Notes: generated by a model not told the origin, from the sequence alone. Shown: positions 33,164 through 42,879, numbered from the stretch's first letter. The stretch is 63,013 nt of DNA from an uncultured Acetatifactor sp. (GCA_947629645.1 CANREV010000018.1:1-63013); one strand, 5' to 3'. Made by a program: numbers and translations.

Positions 33164-34153
33164 CTATTTATTGATCTCTCCCAACAGGTCTATCATCTGA
33201 GCGTACAGCGTCTCCGTTCCATCGGACCCCAGTATCACAGATATGTATGGCAGCCCGCCGGAATCTCTGGACAACAGCATCAGGCAATGCCCCGCTGCCG
33301 CAGTGGTGCCTGTTTTGCCCCCGATGACAGTGACATTGGACGGAGGTTTGTAATCACCCCTTACAAACAGGTTTGTGGTTGTCTTATCGAACGTTTTTTC
33401 CTTGCCGTTTTTATCGTAATAGACAGTCTGGTAATCCGACATCTGTATAATCTCATTGAAAGTGTCGTACCTGGTAGCCTCGTTAAAGATCAGATACAGG
33501 TCGTAAGCCGTAGTGTAATGCTCGGGATCATGCAGACCGTTCGGATTAACGAAATGGGTGTTTGTGGCGCCAAGCCGCCTCGCCTCATCATTCATCATCT
33601 CCACGAAATGCTCCACCGTGCCGCCGATATTTTCCGCGATCATCATGGCCACATCATTGGCCGAATAAATCAATAAGATCCTGAGCGCCTGATCCAGCGT
33701 CATGGTATCCCCGCTTTTTACCCCGCAAAGCTGCGCGCCGGATTCCGTGATATTGACCGCGGAAGTAGCCGTCAGCGTCTGATCCAGACTGCCGTTTTCC
33801 AATGCTACCAACGCTGTCATCACTTTGGTCAGGCTGGCAGGATATAATGAGGTATGCGCATTTTTTGCGTACAGGATCTGCTGACGGTTCAAGTCGAAAA
33901 GGATGGCCGCATCCGCCAGCGTCATGTCAACACTCTCGTCATCCCTCACATCTTCCGTTACTACACACAAATCAGAGGCAAAAGGCGCGGCCACGTTCCG
34001 ATCCTGTCGGTTTACCACATTAAAGCTGCTGACCTGCGAATCAACGTTATAAACCATGTCATAGGACAGACCGCCACAGCCTGTGAGAACCGCCGCACTA
34101 AGAGCGGTCAGACACAGGAGCGCTTTGCATTTTTTTCTATTTAAACATTTCAC
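33164..34153 (-). CDS. D,D-carboxypeptidase lipoprotein (penicillin-binding, S11 family)
   Basis: This serine peptidase is about 329 residues long, with a lipoprotein signal (LCLTALSAAVLTGCGG, lipobox LTGC near residue 27). It has the three active-site motifs SLTK (nucleophile Ser), SAN and KTG. S11 enzymes trim the terminal D-Ala from pentapeptide stems, controlling cross-linking. The start is uncertain: GTG 34153 or TTG 34162, both after GAGGAG within the end of mgsA, so translation is coupled. It lacks the extra C-terminal domain of long DacA-type enzymes. Confidence 0.9.
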   Translation of the reverse strand: MKCLNRKKCKALLCLTALSAAVLTGCGGLSYDMVYNVDSQVSSFNVVNRQDRNVAAPFASDLCVVTEDVRDDESVDMTLADAAILFDLNRQQILYAKNAHTSLYPASLTKVMTALVALENGSLDQTLTATSAVNITESGAQLCGVKSGDTMTLDQALRILLIYSANDVAMMIAENIGGTVEHFVEMMNDEARRLGATNTHFVNPNGLHDPEHYTTAYDLYLIFNEATRYDTFNEIIQMSDYQTVYYDKNGKEKTFDKTTTNLFVRGDYKPPSNVTVIGGKTGTTAAAGHCLMLLSRDSGGLPYISVILGSDGTETLYAQMIDLLGEINK

Positions 34154-34532
34154 GCCACTCAAAATCTCCTCTGTCCAGAGCCTTGATCAAAAGTTCCGCG
34201 CTGGCAAGATTAGTCGCCAGCGGTATGTTATACATATCGCAAAGCCTGACTACATTGTTTACATCCGGTTCGTGAGGCTTTGGCGTAAGCGGATCTCTTA
34301 AAAAGATTACCAGATCCATCTGATTGTGCTCGATCTGCGCACCAATCTGCTGCTCGCCGCCCAAGTGCCCCGCAAGGAATTTGTGAATGTTCAGATTCGT
34401 GACCTCCTCGATCAGACGGCCCGTAGTACCGGTAGCGTACAGATCGTTTTTGCTCAAAATGCCCCTGTAAGCGATGCAGAGATTCTGCATCAGTTTCTTC
34501 TTTGCATCGTGTGCAATCAGCGCAATATTCAT
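34137..34532 (-). CDS. mgsA: Methylglyoxal synthase with Glu at the catalytic Asp position
   Basis: This 131-residue enzyme turns dihydroxyacetone phosphate into methylglyoxal, bypassing lower glycolysis. It has conserved phosphate-binding ATGTTGRLI, FLRDPLTPKPHEPDV with the family His/Asp residues, and MNIALIAHDAKK. The loop that in E. coli reads GPMGGDQQ with catalytic Asp71 reads GHLGGEQQ here, so a Glu replaces that Asp. The family identity is secure; full activity is not guaranteed. It lies after rodA and overlaps the carboxypeptidase gene. Confidence 0.93.
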   Translation of the reverse strand: MNIALIAHDAKKKLMQNLCIAYRGILSKNDLYATGTTGRLIEEVTNLNIHKFLAGHLGGEQQIGAQIEHNQMDLVIFLRDPLTPKPHEPDVNNVVRLCDMYNIPLATNLASAELLIKALDRGDFEWREMFK

Positions 34533-34547
34533 TTTGTAACCCTCTCT

Positions 34548-35663
34548 TTATTTCACTCTTTTTGCCTGAAGCCGTACGTTCAGGACAAACCCCATTCCTA
34601 TGAAAAGACTCATTACGGAGGTCAGTCCGTAACTGATAAAGGGCAATGGCAATCCTGTATTTGGCAGGATAAACGTAGCCACGCCAATATTAAAGAAGCT
34701 CTGAATAGCAATCAGTCCTCCCATTCCCGCCGCAATGACTGTTCCCGCCGCATCTTTTGCCTTTCTTGCAACAGAAACACATTCCAGAGAGATCCCCATC
34801 AGGAGAACAATGACAATGATGCTTCCCTTGAATCCAAATTCTTCCCCAATGACTGCAAAAACAAAGTCTGTCTGCGCCTCCGAAATAAAATTGCCGTTCT
34901 TGACGGAAGTGATCTCATTGTTTTTATATCCTTTGCCGTCCAGCTGTCCGGAGGCAATGGCCGTCACGGAATTCAGCTGCTGGAAAGCTTCAGTGGTCGC
35001 GTATTCCTCGGGATTGACAAAAGCGAGTATCCTGTTCCTTTGATAGTCCGTTAAAATCTCATTATCCGGCTGCTGCGCCAGAGAAATCAGAATCGCCGCC
35101 GCCGGGACGGCCACCGCAATCACGCTGATCACCAGCTTCCAGCTGATCCCCCCCGCAAACATCACGATACAGTATATCACAATCAGCACAAGGCTTGTGG
35201 ACAAATCCGGCTGTTCTTCGATCAGCACCCAGGGTACGGCAATCAACACCAGGGAACCTGCAATGACCCGTATCGTATTGATCTTCTCCTTATATTTCAT
35301 AATAAACTGTGCAAAGAATAAAATCAACAATATTTTAGCGGTTTCCGATGGCTGGAAACGCAGGCTGCCGATCTCCAGCCACCGCTGGGCGCCGCCGGCG
35401 TCATCACCGGCTGAGGAAAACAGGACCAGTGATAACAGTGCCAGATTTATAAGATACATAAGCCAATACAGCTTCAGGATCACAGAGTAATTAAAAAACG
35501 AGATAACGATCATCACCAGCGCACCCGCAGCAACGCCGGCCAGCTGTCTGGTCTGAAGCGATTCCTCCGCGCTGCCAATCGCCATAACGCCGATAAATGC
35601 CACCGCCAGCACCATCAATATCAACTTAAAGTCATAATCTCTTATCCTATAGTTCCTGAACAT
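34548..35663 (-). CDS. rodA: Rod-shape glycosyltransferase RodA (SEDS family)
   Basis: This 371-residue membrane protein has about ten spans. SEDS signatures FQPSETAKILLILFFA, AVIGEEFGFKGS and GLPLPFISYGLTS are present. RodA polymerises glycan strands during elongation, working with the PBP2 transpeptidase and MreBCD, both encoded upstream in the same gene run. GGGAG precedes ATG 35663. The neighbourhood favours RodA over FtsW or SpoVE. Confidence 0.93.
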   Translation of the reverse strand: MFRNYRIRDYDFKLILMVLAVAFIGVMAIGSAEESLQTRQLAGVAAGALVMIVISFFNYSVILKLYWLMYLINLALLSLVLFSSAGDDAGGAQRWLEIGSLRFQPSETAKILLILFFAQFIMKYKEKINTIRVIAGSLVLIAVPWVLIEEQPDLSTSLVLIVIYCIVMFAGGISWKLVISVIAVAVPAAAILISLAQQPDNEILTDYQRNRILAFVNPEEYATTEAFQQLNSVTAIASGQLDGKGYKNNEITSVKNGNFISEAQTDFVFAVIGEEFGFKGSIIVIVLLMGISLECVSVARKAKDAAGTVIAAGMGGLIAIQSFFNIGVATFILPNTGLPLPFISYGLTSVMSLFIGMGFVLNVRLQAKRVK

Positions 35664-35704
35664 AAAATTCTCCCTGCCAGAACCGCATCTGAAACGGGTA
35701 TCGG

Positions 35705-35998
35705 CTATTTGAGATTTATTGCATGCTCCTGCGCCGACACATCCAGGATGGGGATATTGGCATACAGTACAGGATGCTTCCCGCCGGCGCCTTTGCCTGA
35801 CTTACCGCCCACTGTACTGATTTGTATCTCCATGTTTTCCGCATCGATCTTCATGTATTTCGATATTACTTTGGCAATATCTGTTTTAATAAGCTCCATC
35901 ATTTCCGGTGAGCAGTTGACCCGGTCCGAGATTAACAGGATCTTAAGCCTGCCCTTGGCAATCTCACAGGAGCTTTTTCTGCGAAAGAAATGTCTCAT
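35705..35998 (-). CDS. minE: Division-site topological factor MinE
   Basis: This 97-residue protein has a basic N-terminal membrane-targeting segment (MRHFFRRKSSCEIAKGRLKI). The MinD-stimulating helix follows (ISDRVNCSPEMMELIKTDI), then the C-terminal dimer domain. MinE drives MinD off the membrane, creating the Min oscillation that keeps septa at mid-cell. It follows minD by 15 bp, the standard order minC-minD-minE. Confidence 0.95.
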   Translation of the reverse strand: MRHFFRRKSSCEIAKGRLKILLISDRVNCSPEMMELIKTDIAKVISKYMKIDAENMEIQISTVGGKSGKGAGGKHPVLYANIPILDVSAQEHAINLK

Positions 35999-36013
35999 GT
36001 CTTTAGCTCCTCC

Positions 36014-36808
36014 TTATGCCTTGTGGAAAATACCTGTCACCTTTGTCCAGAAAGAAATCCCTTTCTCAAAATTTATAAAAGGAACTTCCTTCCCCTCCAC
36101 CCGCAGCACCACGTTGGCGTAAGCCTGTCCTGCGGGGCTGTCGCTGCCCACCAGAGGTTCGCCCTGATTCGTGGCAATGACCACGTTCTCATCATCCGGT
36201 ATGATGCCGATTAACGGTATGGCGAGGATATCCACCACATCCTGCGCCGACATCATATCTCCTTTTCTCACCATATCCGTCCTGAGGCGGTTGATGATCA
36301 GATCCATCTGTTTAAAGCCGTTCGCCTCTAAAAGGCCTATGATACGGTCCGCGTCCCGGATGGCGGAGACTTCCGGCGTGGTAACCACCAACGCCCTGTC
36401 CGCTCCGGCAATGGCGTTTTGAAACCCCTGTTCAATTCCCGCCGGGCAATCTAAAATGATGTACTCAAACTGTTCTTTTAAATGCTCAATGACCTTCACC
36501 ATTTGCCCCGGAGATACGGCGGATTTGTCTCTGGTCTGGGCCGATGGCATCAGATATAATCCCGGATGGCGCTTATCCCGTATCAGCGCCTGCTTGACGC
36601 GGCAGCTGCCTTCCACCACATCCACCAGATTGTAAACGATGCGGTTTTCCAGCCCCATCACTACGTCCAGATTTCGCAGCCCGATGTCTGTATCGATCAG
36701 GCATACCTTTTTCCCCAGTTTTGCAAGACCCGTCCCTACGTTTGCAGATGTGGTGGTCTTCCCCACACCGCCTTTTCCTGAAGTGACGACAATGACTTGG
36801 CTTTCCAT
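36014..36808 (-). CDS. minD: Septum-site ATPase MinD
   Basis: This 264-residue ParA-type ATPase has the deviant Walker A GKGGVGKTT near residue 11 and LIDTDIGLRNLDVVMGLE. A C-terminal amphipathic segment (ISFWTKVTGIFHKA) acts as the membrane anchor. ATP-bound MinD dimerises on the membrane and recruits MinC to inhibit FtsZ. The ATG at 36808 follows GGAGG by 9 bp; an in-frame ATG at 36823 overlaps that site. Confidence 0.96.
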   Translation of the reverse strand: MESQVIVVTSGKGGVGKTTTSANVGTGLAKLGKKVCLIDTDIGLRNLDVVMGLENRIVYNLVDVVEGSCRVKQALIRDKRHPGLYLMPSAQTRDKSAVSPGQMVKVIEHLKEQFEYIILDCPAGIEQGFQNAIAGADRALVVTTPEVSAIRDADRIIGLLEANGFKQMDLIINRLRTDMVRKGDMMSAQDVVDILAIPLIGIIPDDENVVIATNQGEPLVGSDSPAGQAYANVVLRVEGKEVPFINFEKGISFWTKVTGIFHKA

Positions 36809-36851
36809 TTTCCTATCCTCCATTTTGAATTTGTCGTCCTCCGAAATTCCC

Positions 36852-37523
36852 TTAAAAGGAACTCAGCAAATCTTTTGTAAGGGGTTCAAATGCGATTCTG
36901 TTGTTTTTCACGCACGCGATCTTCGGTTGTACCTTTGGGCGTATGCTCCATTTCGACTGTCTGGTACCTGTTTTATATTTGAAATCGCCGATTATAATTC
37001 TTTCCGGCTCCATTTCAAGCGCTGCAACAAAGGCTCCCTCCATGCCGTTTCCACCTGCGTAAGCCTCCCCGTAGAGACCTCCCAGCACAATAATATTTTT
37101 GGCGCTGATGACGGCGCTTCCCGGATACACATCCCCGAGGATGATGATACTGTTATCCGTCTCAATAACCTCATTATTTTTAAGAGTCCCTTTAAAGAAC
37201 TGTCCGTCATCGCCGCCGTTTAACTTCTTTTCCATATGGGCTAAAGCTTTGATGAAATTTTTGTTGACGGCATCATCCCTGCCCACAATGCAGACCACGT
37301 TCACGCTGCTGTTTTTCCGTATTGTATCTAAAACGGCGATTTCCTCCGCATCGGTCACAGACCTGCCTTCGATGGAAAGAGCCATGCTCGCGGTGCCAAA
37401 AAAACCTTTTGCCTCTGAAAATTTGCCGGCAATCTCATCCAAAATGTCATCGAAGGAAGCCTCCTCGTTCAAATGGAGGGTGATCCCGTTTGGATAGCTT
37501 TTGATCACTACCAGGTCCTTCAT
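36852..37523 (-). CDS. minC: Septum formation inhibitor MinC
   Basis: This 223-residue protein has an N-terminal domain (1-105) and a C-terminal beta-helix (SIIILGDVYPGSAVISAKNI, VVLGGLYGEAYAGGN-like turns) that dimerises, binds MinD and blocks FtsZ polymerisation. It starts 15 bp after the mrdA stop. Both domains are complete. Confidence 0.94.
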   Translation of the reverse strand: MKDLVVIKSYPNGITLHLNEEASFDDILDEIAGKFSEAKGFFGTASMALSIEGRSVTDAEEIAVLDTIRKNSSVNVVCIVGRDDAVNKNFIKALAHMEKKLNGGDDGQFFKGTLKNNEVIETDNSIIILGDVYPGSAVISAKNIIVLGGLYGEAYAGGNGMEGAFVAALEMEPERIIIGDFKYKTGTRQSKWSIRPKVQPKIACVKNNRIAFEPLTKDLLSSF

Positions 37524-37538
37524 GATACACGCCCCTTT

Positions 37539-40424
37539 CTACATTTCGTTTGATATTCCTCCATCGGGGGTATCCGCCGTGCCCGTTATCAGATCCTCTT
37601 CTTCCGCCAGCCCGTAATAATATTTGATGATATTTCTGGTAGTCTGGGCCGCATAATCGGAAGAATATCCGAAGGGTATTCTGGTGGCAATGGCGATCTC
37701 AGGCTGTTCATAGGGTGCATAGCACACAAACAGCGCGTGGTTCGGCCTTGATTTCGTCTGTTCCGCCGTACCCGTCTTGCCCGCCACATTGACTGCAAGA
37801 TCTCTGAAATAAGACTTATTTTCCACCACCTGACGCATGCCAAGATGGATGGCGTCCCAATATTCCTGTGGAAGATCCACGGTATTGCGGACGTCCGGTT
37901 CAAATTCCTGAATTACATTCCCCTCGGAATCCGTGATCTTGTCGATCAGCGTCAGATTGTAGCAGGTGCCGCTGTTTGCCACCGTAGTGACATACCGCGC
38001 CAGCCCCACGGTAGTATAGCTGTTGGTTCCCTGTCCGATGGCGGAGCGGGCGGGGTCGATGTCGGACACATCGGGGGAGGCTTCTGCGATCTCCACACCG
38101 GATTTCTCCGTCAGGCCGTACTTGTCCGCGTACGCATACAGCGTATCAAGGCCCTCCGTCTCGTTGTAGACGCCGGAACGGATAGACAGCTGATAGCCAA
38201 CGTTAAAGAAATAGTAATTACAGGAATCCCGAATGGCCGTTGTCAGCGTTTCATAGCCGTGTCCGGTACGTTTCCAGCATCTGGGCGGCGGGCTGATCTC
38301 CTCGAAAGTACCGGTACAGTTCACCCGCATATTCAGGTCGATGACGCCCTCCGTCAGGCCCGCCGTGGCGGATACCATCTTAAACGTGGAACCCGGCGCC
38401 GCTTTGTACTGGGTGGCAAAATTGTACTGCGGATTGGCTTTATCGGCATTTAGCCGGGCATAATACTCCGCATCAATGGAATTTGCCATCTTGTTATTAT
38501 CATACCCAGGGTAGGAAACCATCGCCAGCACATCCCCCGTATTGACATCCGTGATGACCACGGAGGCATTGCAGGGGTCCAGCGCGAGCTGGGCCGGCGT
38601 AATGTCCAGATTGTTAATGCGGTCCATCATAAACTGATAGGCGGTCAGTCTGCCGGAATAGAGCGCTTCCTCGGCGTCCATAGGAATATCTGTCACATTC
38701 TGCTCACACAGAACCATGCACACTTCTTTCCCCGTGATCACATCGGTAAGCAGCATATATTTGTAAAAACGCTTCTGAAATTCCGTATTTTTATCAATCA
38801 TGGAGATGATATAAGTAAGCAGCTTATCGTAGATCTCCGCGGAATCCGAATATTTGTCGTCCATATCCAGCTTGCTGACATCGATCCAGTTCTGGGCGAT
38901 GCAGTATTGCAGATACTCGCTCAGACTGATGACCTCGTCCGTAGCCCATGCGATCTGCGTGGCGTCATCGCTGTCCACCGCCTCGCTCATGATCACGCCC
39001 TGTTTGTTGAGCAGAGAGACGATATTGCTCTGATAGACCTGGTATTCCTTGGAAAGCTGATTATAAGGCGTCAGATTCACCGTCAATTCCGCCTGAAGCC
39101 TGTCGTAAACTTCCTGCTTGTAGGCCAGATAGCGCTCATAGACCGTGCGCTCCATCTCCTCCGCATCTTCCGATGCCAGATGCTTCATATCGATGATACT
39201 GTTGTTGAACATGGCAAAATACACGTCATAAATCGGTATTTTGATGTCCGCGCTCCCCGAATTTTCCGTAGCGTTATACTCTTTCGCATTGATGATCTTG
39301 TCGGATATCAGGCCCGCAAGTCGCTGCTCCACAATATTATAAACCGCCTTTGTCAGTTCCTTATCGATGGTCAGATAAACGTCCTTGCCGGACTGGGGCT
39401 CCTGAGTCTCAAGGATCGTGATGACTTTCCCCATAACATCCACCACTACCTTTTCATAGCCCTTCCGGCCCTGAAGGGAGGTTTCCAGATAAGCTTCGAT
39501 GCCGCTCTTTCCCACCACATCATTGATGCTGTAAGTCTCCTCGCTTCCTCCTGCGGCAGCCGCTTCCTCGTTCAGCGCTGCCATCTCCTCCGATGAGATC
39601 TTTCCGGTGTAACCCAGCACATGGGCGAAATATTTGCTGTCCACATATTTGCGTATGGTGTCTTCCACAATGCTGACGCCCGGCAGTTCCTCGGAATTTT
39701 CCAAAATTACTGCCACCGTCTTCTCGTTGACGTTGGTCGCCGCCGTTGTGCCGATATATTTTCGGTAGGAGGTCAGGCTCATGGCGTAACGGATCGTCAC
39801 CATTTTCAGCCAGTCCTCCCTGGAGTATCCGGCTCCCGGGATAAAATCGCTCTTGGAATCATCAGGGTCCTCGTATTCCCCGATGGCAAAGCGCTTGGCG
39901 CCGCTTAAATATTCCATCACTTCCTGAGCGGTGGCCGTCCGTTGGGAATCGTCCAGCTCTCCCACATCGCGGCAGCCGTAGATGTCCGCGAGGAACCTGA
40001 GAAGGCTTGTCCCTTCCACGGTATAGTCAAAATCGCCGTCCTCATTGATGTAGATCTTAAAATCGGTGATCACATTGTCCCCGTTTTTCTCCACCATCCG
40101 GATCAGCTTGTATATGGTATCGTTCAGATTGCTGTTTTTATATCTGTCGGACTCGAAAACATCCTCAATTTTTACCGAATAAGCCAGCTCATTGTAAGCC
40201 AGCACATTGCCGTTTCTGTCGTAAATGTTTCCTCTGGTGCTGGCGATATCCCGGGTCTTTTCGGTCTGCAGGATAAAATCGTTCAGATACTCTTCTCCGT
40301 GGACGATCTGCAGATTGAAACAGCGGTACGCCAATATTCCTCCAAGAAGGAAGAACATTACGGTCAGTACGGTCAGTCTGTTTGTGAATATACCGATTAT
40401 TTTGTCTTTAAACTCATCAAACAA
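37539..40424 (-). CDS. mrdA: Penicillin-binding protein 2 (elongasome transpeptidase)
   Basis: This 961-residue class B PBP is unusually long. It has an N-terminal anchor (LTVLTVMFFLLGGILAYRC), a dimerisation domain (about 55-330) and a transpeptidase domain starting at VYLTIDKELTKAVYN. Active-site motifs are GSTFKM (nucleophile Ser), SCNYY and GKTGTAEQ. About 240 residues (roughly 370-610) are inserted in the transpeptidase domain before DPCNASVVITDVNTGDVLA, with no membrane span. It cross-links side-wall peptidoglycan together with RodA. The ATG overlaps the mreD stop by 8 bp. Confidence 0.95.
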   Translation of the reverse strand: MFDEFKDKIIGIFTNRLTVLTVMFFLLGGILAYRCFNLQIVHGEEYLNDFILQTEKTRDIASTRGNIYDRNGNVLAYNELAYSVKIEDVFESDRYKNSNLNDTIYKLIRMVEKNGDNVITDFKIYINEDGDFDYTVEGTSLLRFLADIYGCRDVGELDDSQRTATAQEVMEYLSGAKRFAIGEYEDPDDSKSDFIPGAGYSREDWLKMVTIRYAMSLTSYRKYIGTTAATNVNEKTVAVILENSEELPGVSIVEDTIRKYVDSKYFAHVLGYTGKISSEEMAALNEEAAAAGGSEETYSINDVVGKSGIEAYLETSLQGRKGYEKVVVDVMGKVITILETQEPQSGKDVYLTIDKELTKAVYNIVEQRLAGLISDKIINAKEYNATENSGSADIKIPIYDVYFAMFNNSIIDMKHLASEDAEEMERTVYERYLAYKQEVYDRLQAELTVNLTPYNQLSKEYQVYQSNIVSLLNKQGVIMSEAVDSDDATQIAWATDEVISLSEYLQYCIAQNWIDVSKLDMDDKYSDSAEIYDKLLTYIISMIDKNTEFQKRFYKYMLLTDVITGKEVCMVLCEQNVTDIPMDAEEALYSGRLTAYQFMMDRINNLDITPAQLALDPCNASVVITDVNTGDVLAMVSYPGYDNNKMANSIDAEYYARLNADKANPQYNFATQYKAAPGSTFKMVSATAGLTEGVIDLNMRVNCTGTFEEISPPPRCWKRTGHGYETLTTAIRDSCNYYFFNVGYQLSIRSGVYNETEGLDTLYAYADKYGLTEKSGVEIAEASPDVSDIDPARSAIGQGTNSYTTVGLARYVTTVANSGTCYNLTLIDKITDSEGNVIQEFEPDVRNTVDLPQEYWDAIHLGMRQVVENKSYFRDLAVNVAGKTGTAEQTKSRPNHALFVCYAPYEQPEIAIATRIPFGYSSDYAAQTTRNIIKYYYGLAEEEDLITGTADTPDGGISNEM

Positions 40425-40935
40425 ATTTTTGGGCGCTCCTTTTTTCTCTCGCTTCCAGTTTCTTGTTGACCGCCAGAATCACGGGATACAGAAAGATCGT
40501 GACAACGATCGTGTAAAGCGCTTCCGGCAGGATCACATGGGTAAAATAATATACGAATTGCAGTCTGCCCCGCAGCAAAAACATCAACCCATAACACAGA
40601 ATGCCGTAGGATAAGTCGCTGGTGACAATCAACGCAATGGGAAGCTTAATGTCTTCCGGATAAAAGATCCGGCTGAATTTTCCGTTCAGATAACCTATGT
40701 ACATCAGGACCAGCGCATAAAATCCTAAGAAATTTCCAAAAAAGATATCGCTCAGCAGGCCGCAAAAGAAACCGATGACAAGCCCTTCCTTCTCACCCCG
40801 CATAAATCCGAAGGAGGAAGTCAGCACGATCATCAGGTTGGGTATGATACCTGCGAAAGCAAAACTGCCAAAAACGCTGCATTGTAAGATAAAGCAGCCT
40901 AATACAAACAGGGTGACTACAATTTTTCTGAGCAT
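40417..40935 (-). CDS. mreD: Rod shape-determining protein MreD
   Basis: This 172-residue membrane protein has five to six spans and the family-typical N-terminus (LRKIVVTLFVLGCFILQC) and LMIVLTSSFGFMRGEKEGLV. MreD helps link MreB filaments to the wall-synthesis complex. It lies between mreC and mrdA and overlaps mrdA by 8 bp. Confidence 0.93.
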   Translation of the reverse strand: MLRKIVVTLFVLGCFILQCSVFGSFAFAGIIPNLMIVLTSSFGFMRGEKEGLVIGFFCGLLSDIFFGNFLGFYALVLMYIGYLNGKFSRIFYPEDIKLPIALIVTSDLSYGILCYGLMFLLRGRLQFVYYFTHVILPEALYTIVVTIFLYPVILAVNKKLEAREKRSAQKFV

Positions 40936-40948
40936 AAGATCCTTTGCA

Positions 40949-41818
40949 CTACTCCTCTATTGTCTGTTTCAGATCGGTTATGACCAGCACTTCGCTGAGA
41001 TGTTCAAAATCTACCGCCGGCGTGATCAGGCCGGATTTCGTCAGATTGTTGTTATCTTTGTTGATGGTATTGATATAGCCGATCAGGATATTGGGCAGAA
41101 ATTTATCGCTGATATCCGAGGTGACGACCTTATCTCCCTCCACAACCTTGTTCTGGCTGTCCACCAGCTGGCTGAAAGTAATACAGTTTTCCTGCATCAG
41201 CTGAAGATCTCCCTTCACCATCAGATTGTCCTCCGTGGAAAGCGTCATGCCGCTGACATTGCTGTTGTCAGAGATGATGGATGTCACTCTGGACCAGTTA
41301 GGCCCGACAGAGGTGATCCTGCCCACCAGACCGCCTCCGGCGATAACGTTCATATCCACCGCAAGCCCGTCGTCCGTCCCCTTGTCGATGAGAAAGGACG
41401 AATACCAGTTGCCGGAGTCCCTGCCGATGATTCTTGCGCCCACCTTGTCGTACTCGCCGTACTGTTCATCCAGCGCCACCAGTTCTCTCATTCTGTTCAG
41501 TTCATACTTATCCTGCTGCAACAGGGTATTTTCCTCGACCAGAACGGCGATTTCTTCCCGCAGCCTGGCGTTTTCATCCAGAAGCGTCCTGATCTGTACC
41601 AGCTCTTTTGAACGGTTGGAAAGCCAGCTTCCCATTTTGCTGATGCCCTGCTGAAAAGGAACGATGACGTATCCAACCGCCGTATTGAGAGGCCGGTTGA
41701 ACACATCCGTGCCGAAGGTGACCAGCATCATACCTGTGCACAGGATCGTTAAAATCAAAAGGAGATATTTACCCGGTATCGTAAATCTCTCCCCTTTTCT
41801 TTTTATGATCGGGCTCAT
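40949..41818 (-). CDS. mreC: Rod shape-determining protein MreC
   Basis: This 289-residue protein has one N-terminal span (LLLILTILCTGMMLVTFG), a coiled coil (about 70-115, LDENARLREEIAVLVEENTL) and an extracytoplasmic beta-barrel (AGGGLVGRITSVGPNWSRVT). MreC activates PBP2 in the elongasome. Its start overlaps the mreB stop by 4 bp. Confidence 0.94.
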   Translation of the reverse strand: MSPIIKRKGERFTIPGKYLLLILTILCTGMMLVTFGTDVFNRPLNTAVGYVIVPFQQGISKMGSWLSNRSKELVQIRTLLDENARLREEIAVLVEENTLLQQDKYELNRMRELVALDEQYGEYDKVGARIIGRDSGNWYSSFLIDKGTDDGLAVDMNVIAGGGLVGRITSVGPNWSRVTSIISDNSNVSGMTLSTEDNLMVKGDLQLMQENCITFSQLVDSQNKVVEGDKVVTSDISDKFLPNILIGYINTINKDNNNLTKSGLITPAVDFEHLSEVLVITDLKQTIEE

Positions 41819-42825
41819 TTACTCATCCCTTCGATTGCGTAAGCTACGGATTTATAATTGTCGTCCTTGATGATCTTTGCCAATCCCATGACAACGCTGG
41901 TCACCGGATTCTCGGACACGTTGACCTTCAGCCCCGTTCCCGTTGCCAGCCGCTTTGCCAGATGATTTACCTGGGAAGCGCCGCCGGTGAGATAGATGCC
42001 GTGCCGGTATATATCCGCCGCCAGTTCGGGAGGCGTCCGCTCCAATATGACCTTCACATTGTCTATGATAGTATTGAAATGCTCTTCCAGACATTCATCC
42101 ACCAGCTTGGTGGGAATCTCCCGTTCCACCGGAAGCCCTGTCACGATATCCCGGCCATAGACAACGGCGCCTTTCGATTCCTGTTCCAGCTCGCATAAGG
42201 AGATCTTTACCATCTCAGCGGTCTTCCCGCCGATGATCAGGCTGAACTCCTTGCGCACCGCGGCGCGGATCGCCTCGTCAAACTTCAGACCGCCGGTCTT
42301 GATCAGTCGGCTTAAGACAATGCCGCCAAGGGAGAGAATGGAAATCTCCGTAGTCTCATATCCCACGTTTACCACCAGTACGCCCTGGGAGTTCTTTACG
42401 TCAATCTCCAGTCCCAGGCCGTCCGCTACCGCTTTTTCCACCACCATGATCTTTTTTGCCTTTACGTTGGCGTCTTTTATCAGATCGTAAAAGGCTCTTT
42501 TCTCCACTTCCGTCACATCGGTGGGAACCGCGATAAAAAAGTCCGCGGGCCTGCTGTTCCCGTTCTGGAGATCGCTGACAAAATAGCGCACCAATGTCTC
42601 CATATTCTTGATGTCCGCGATGACGCCGTTGGACAAAGGATAAGAAATATGAATATTGCCGGGCGCTTTCTCATACATTTCAAATGCAGAGTCGCCGTAG
42701 GCGAACAGAGTGTCTTTGTTCTCGATGGCGATCATGTTCTTTTCCACGAGAATGTTATCATCACCTCTGCTGTAAATTTTAATGTTGTTGGTACCGAGAT
42801 CGATACCGAATGCGTTGTTTGCCAA
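41815..42825 (-). CDS. mreB: Actin-like rod-shape protein MreB
   Basis: This 336-residue actin fold ATPase has phosphate-1 motif GIDLGTNNIKIY, phosphate-2 VVNVGYETTEIS and the adenosine motif YLTGGASQV. MreB filaments move under the membrane and direct lateral wall synthesis. The phosphate-1 motif departs from the usual DLGTANT, suggesting a divergent Lachnospiraceae clade or Mbl-like paralogue. The start is TTG at 42825, supported by AAAGGGG. It is the first gene of the mreBCD block, downstream of radC. Confidence 0.93.
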   Translation of the reverse strand: MANNAFGIDLGTNNIKIYSRGDDNILVEKNMIAIENKDTLFAYGDSAFEMYEKAPGNIHISYPLSNGVIADIKNMETLVRYFVSDLQNGNSRPADFFIAVPTDVTEVEKRAFYDLIKDANVKAKKIMVVEKAVADGLGLEIDVKNSQGVLVVNVGYETTEISILSLGGIVLSRLIKTGGLKFDEAIRAAVRKEFSLIIGGKTAEMVKISLCELEQESKGAVVYGRDIVTGLPVEREIPTKLVDECLEEHFNTIIDNVKVILERTPPELAADIYRHGIYLTGGASQVNHLAKRLATGTGLKVNVSENPVTSVVMGLAKIIKDDNYKSVAYAIEGMSK

Positions 42826-42879
42826 AACAAAAGCCCCTTTCTAATCGTAGTGTGATCACAATGCTATGGCGGCCGGCCG

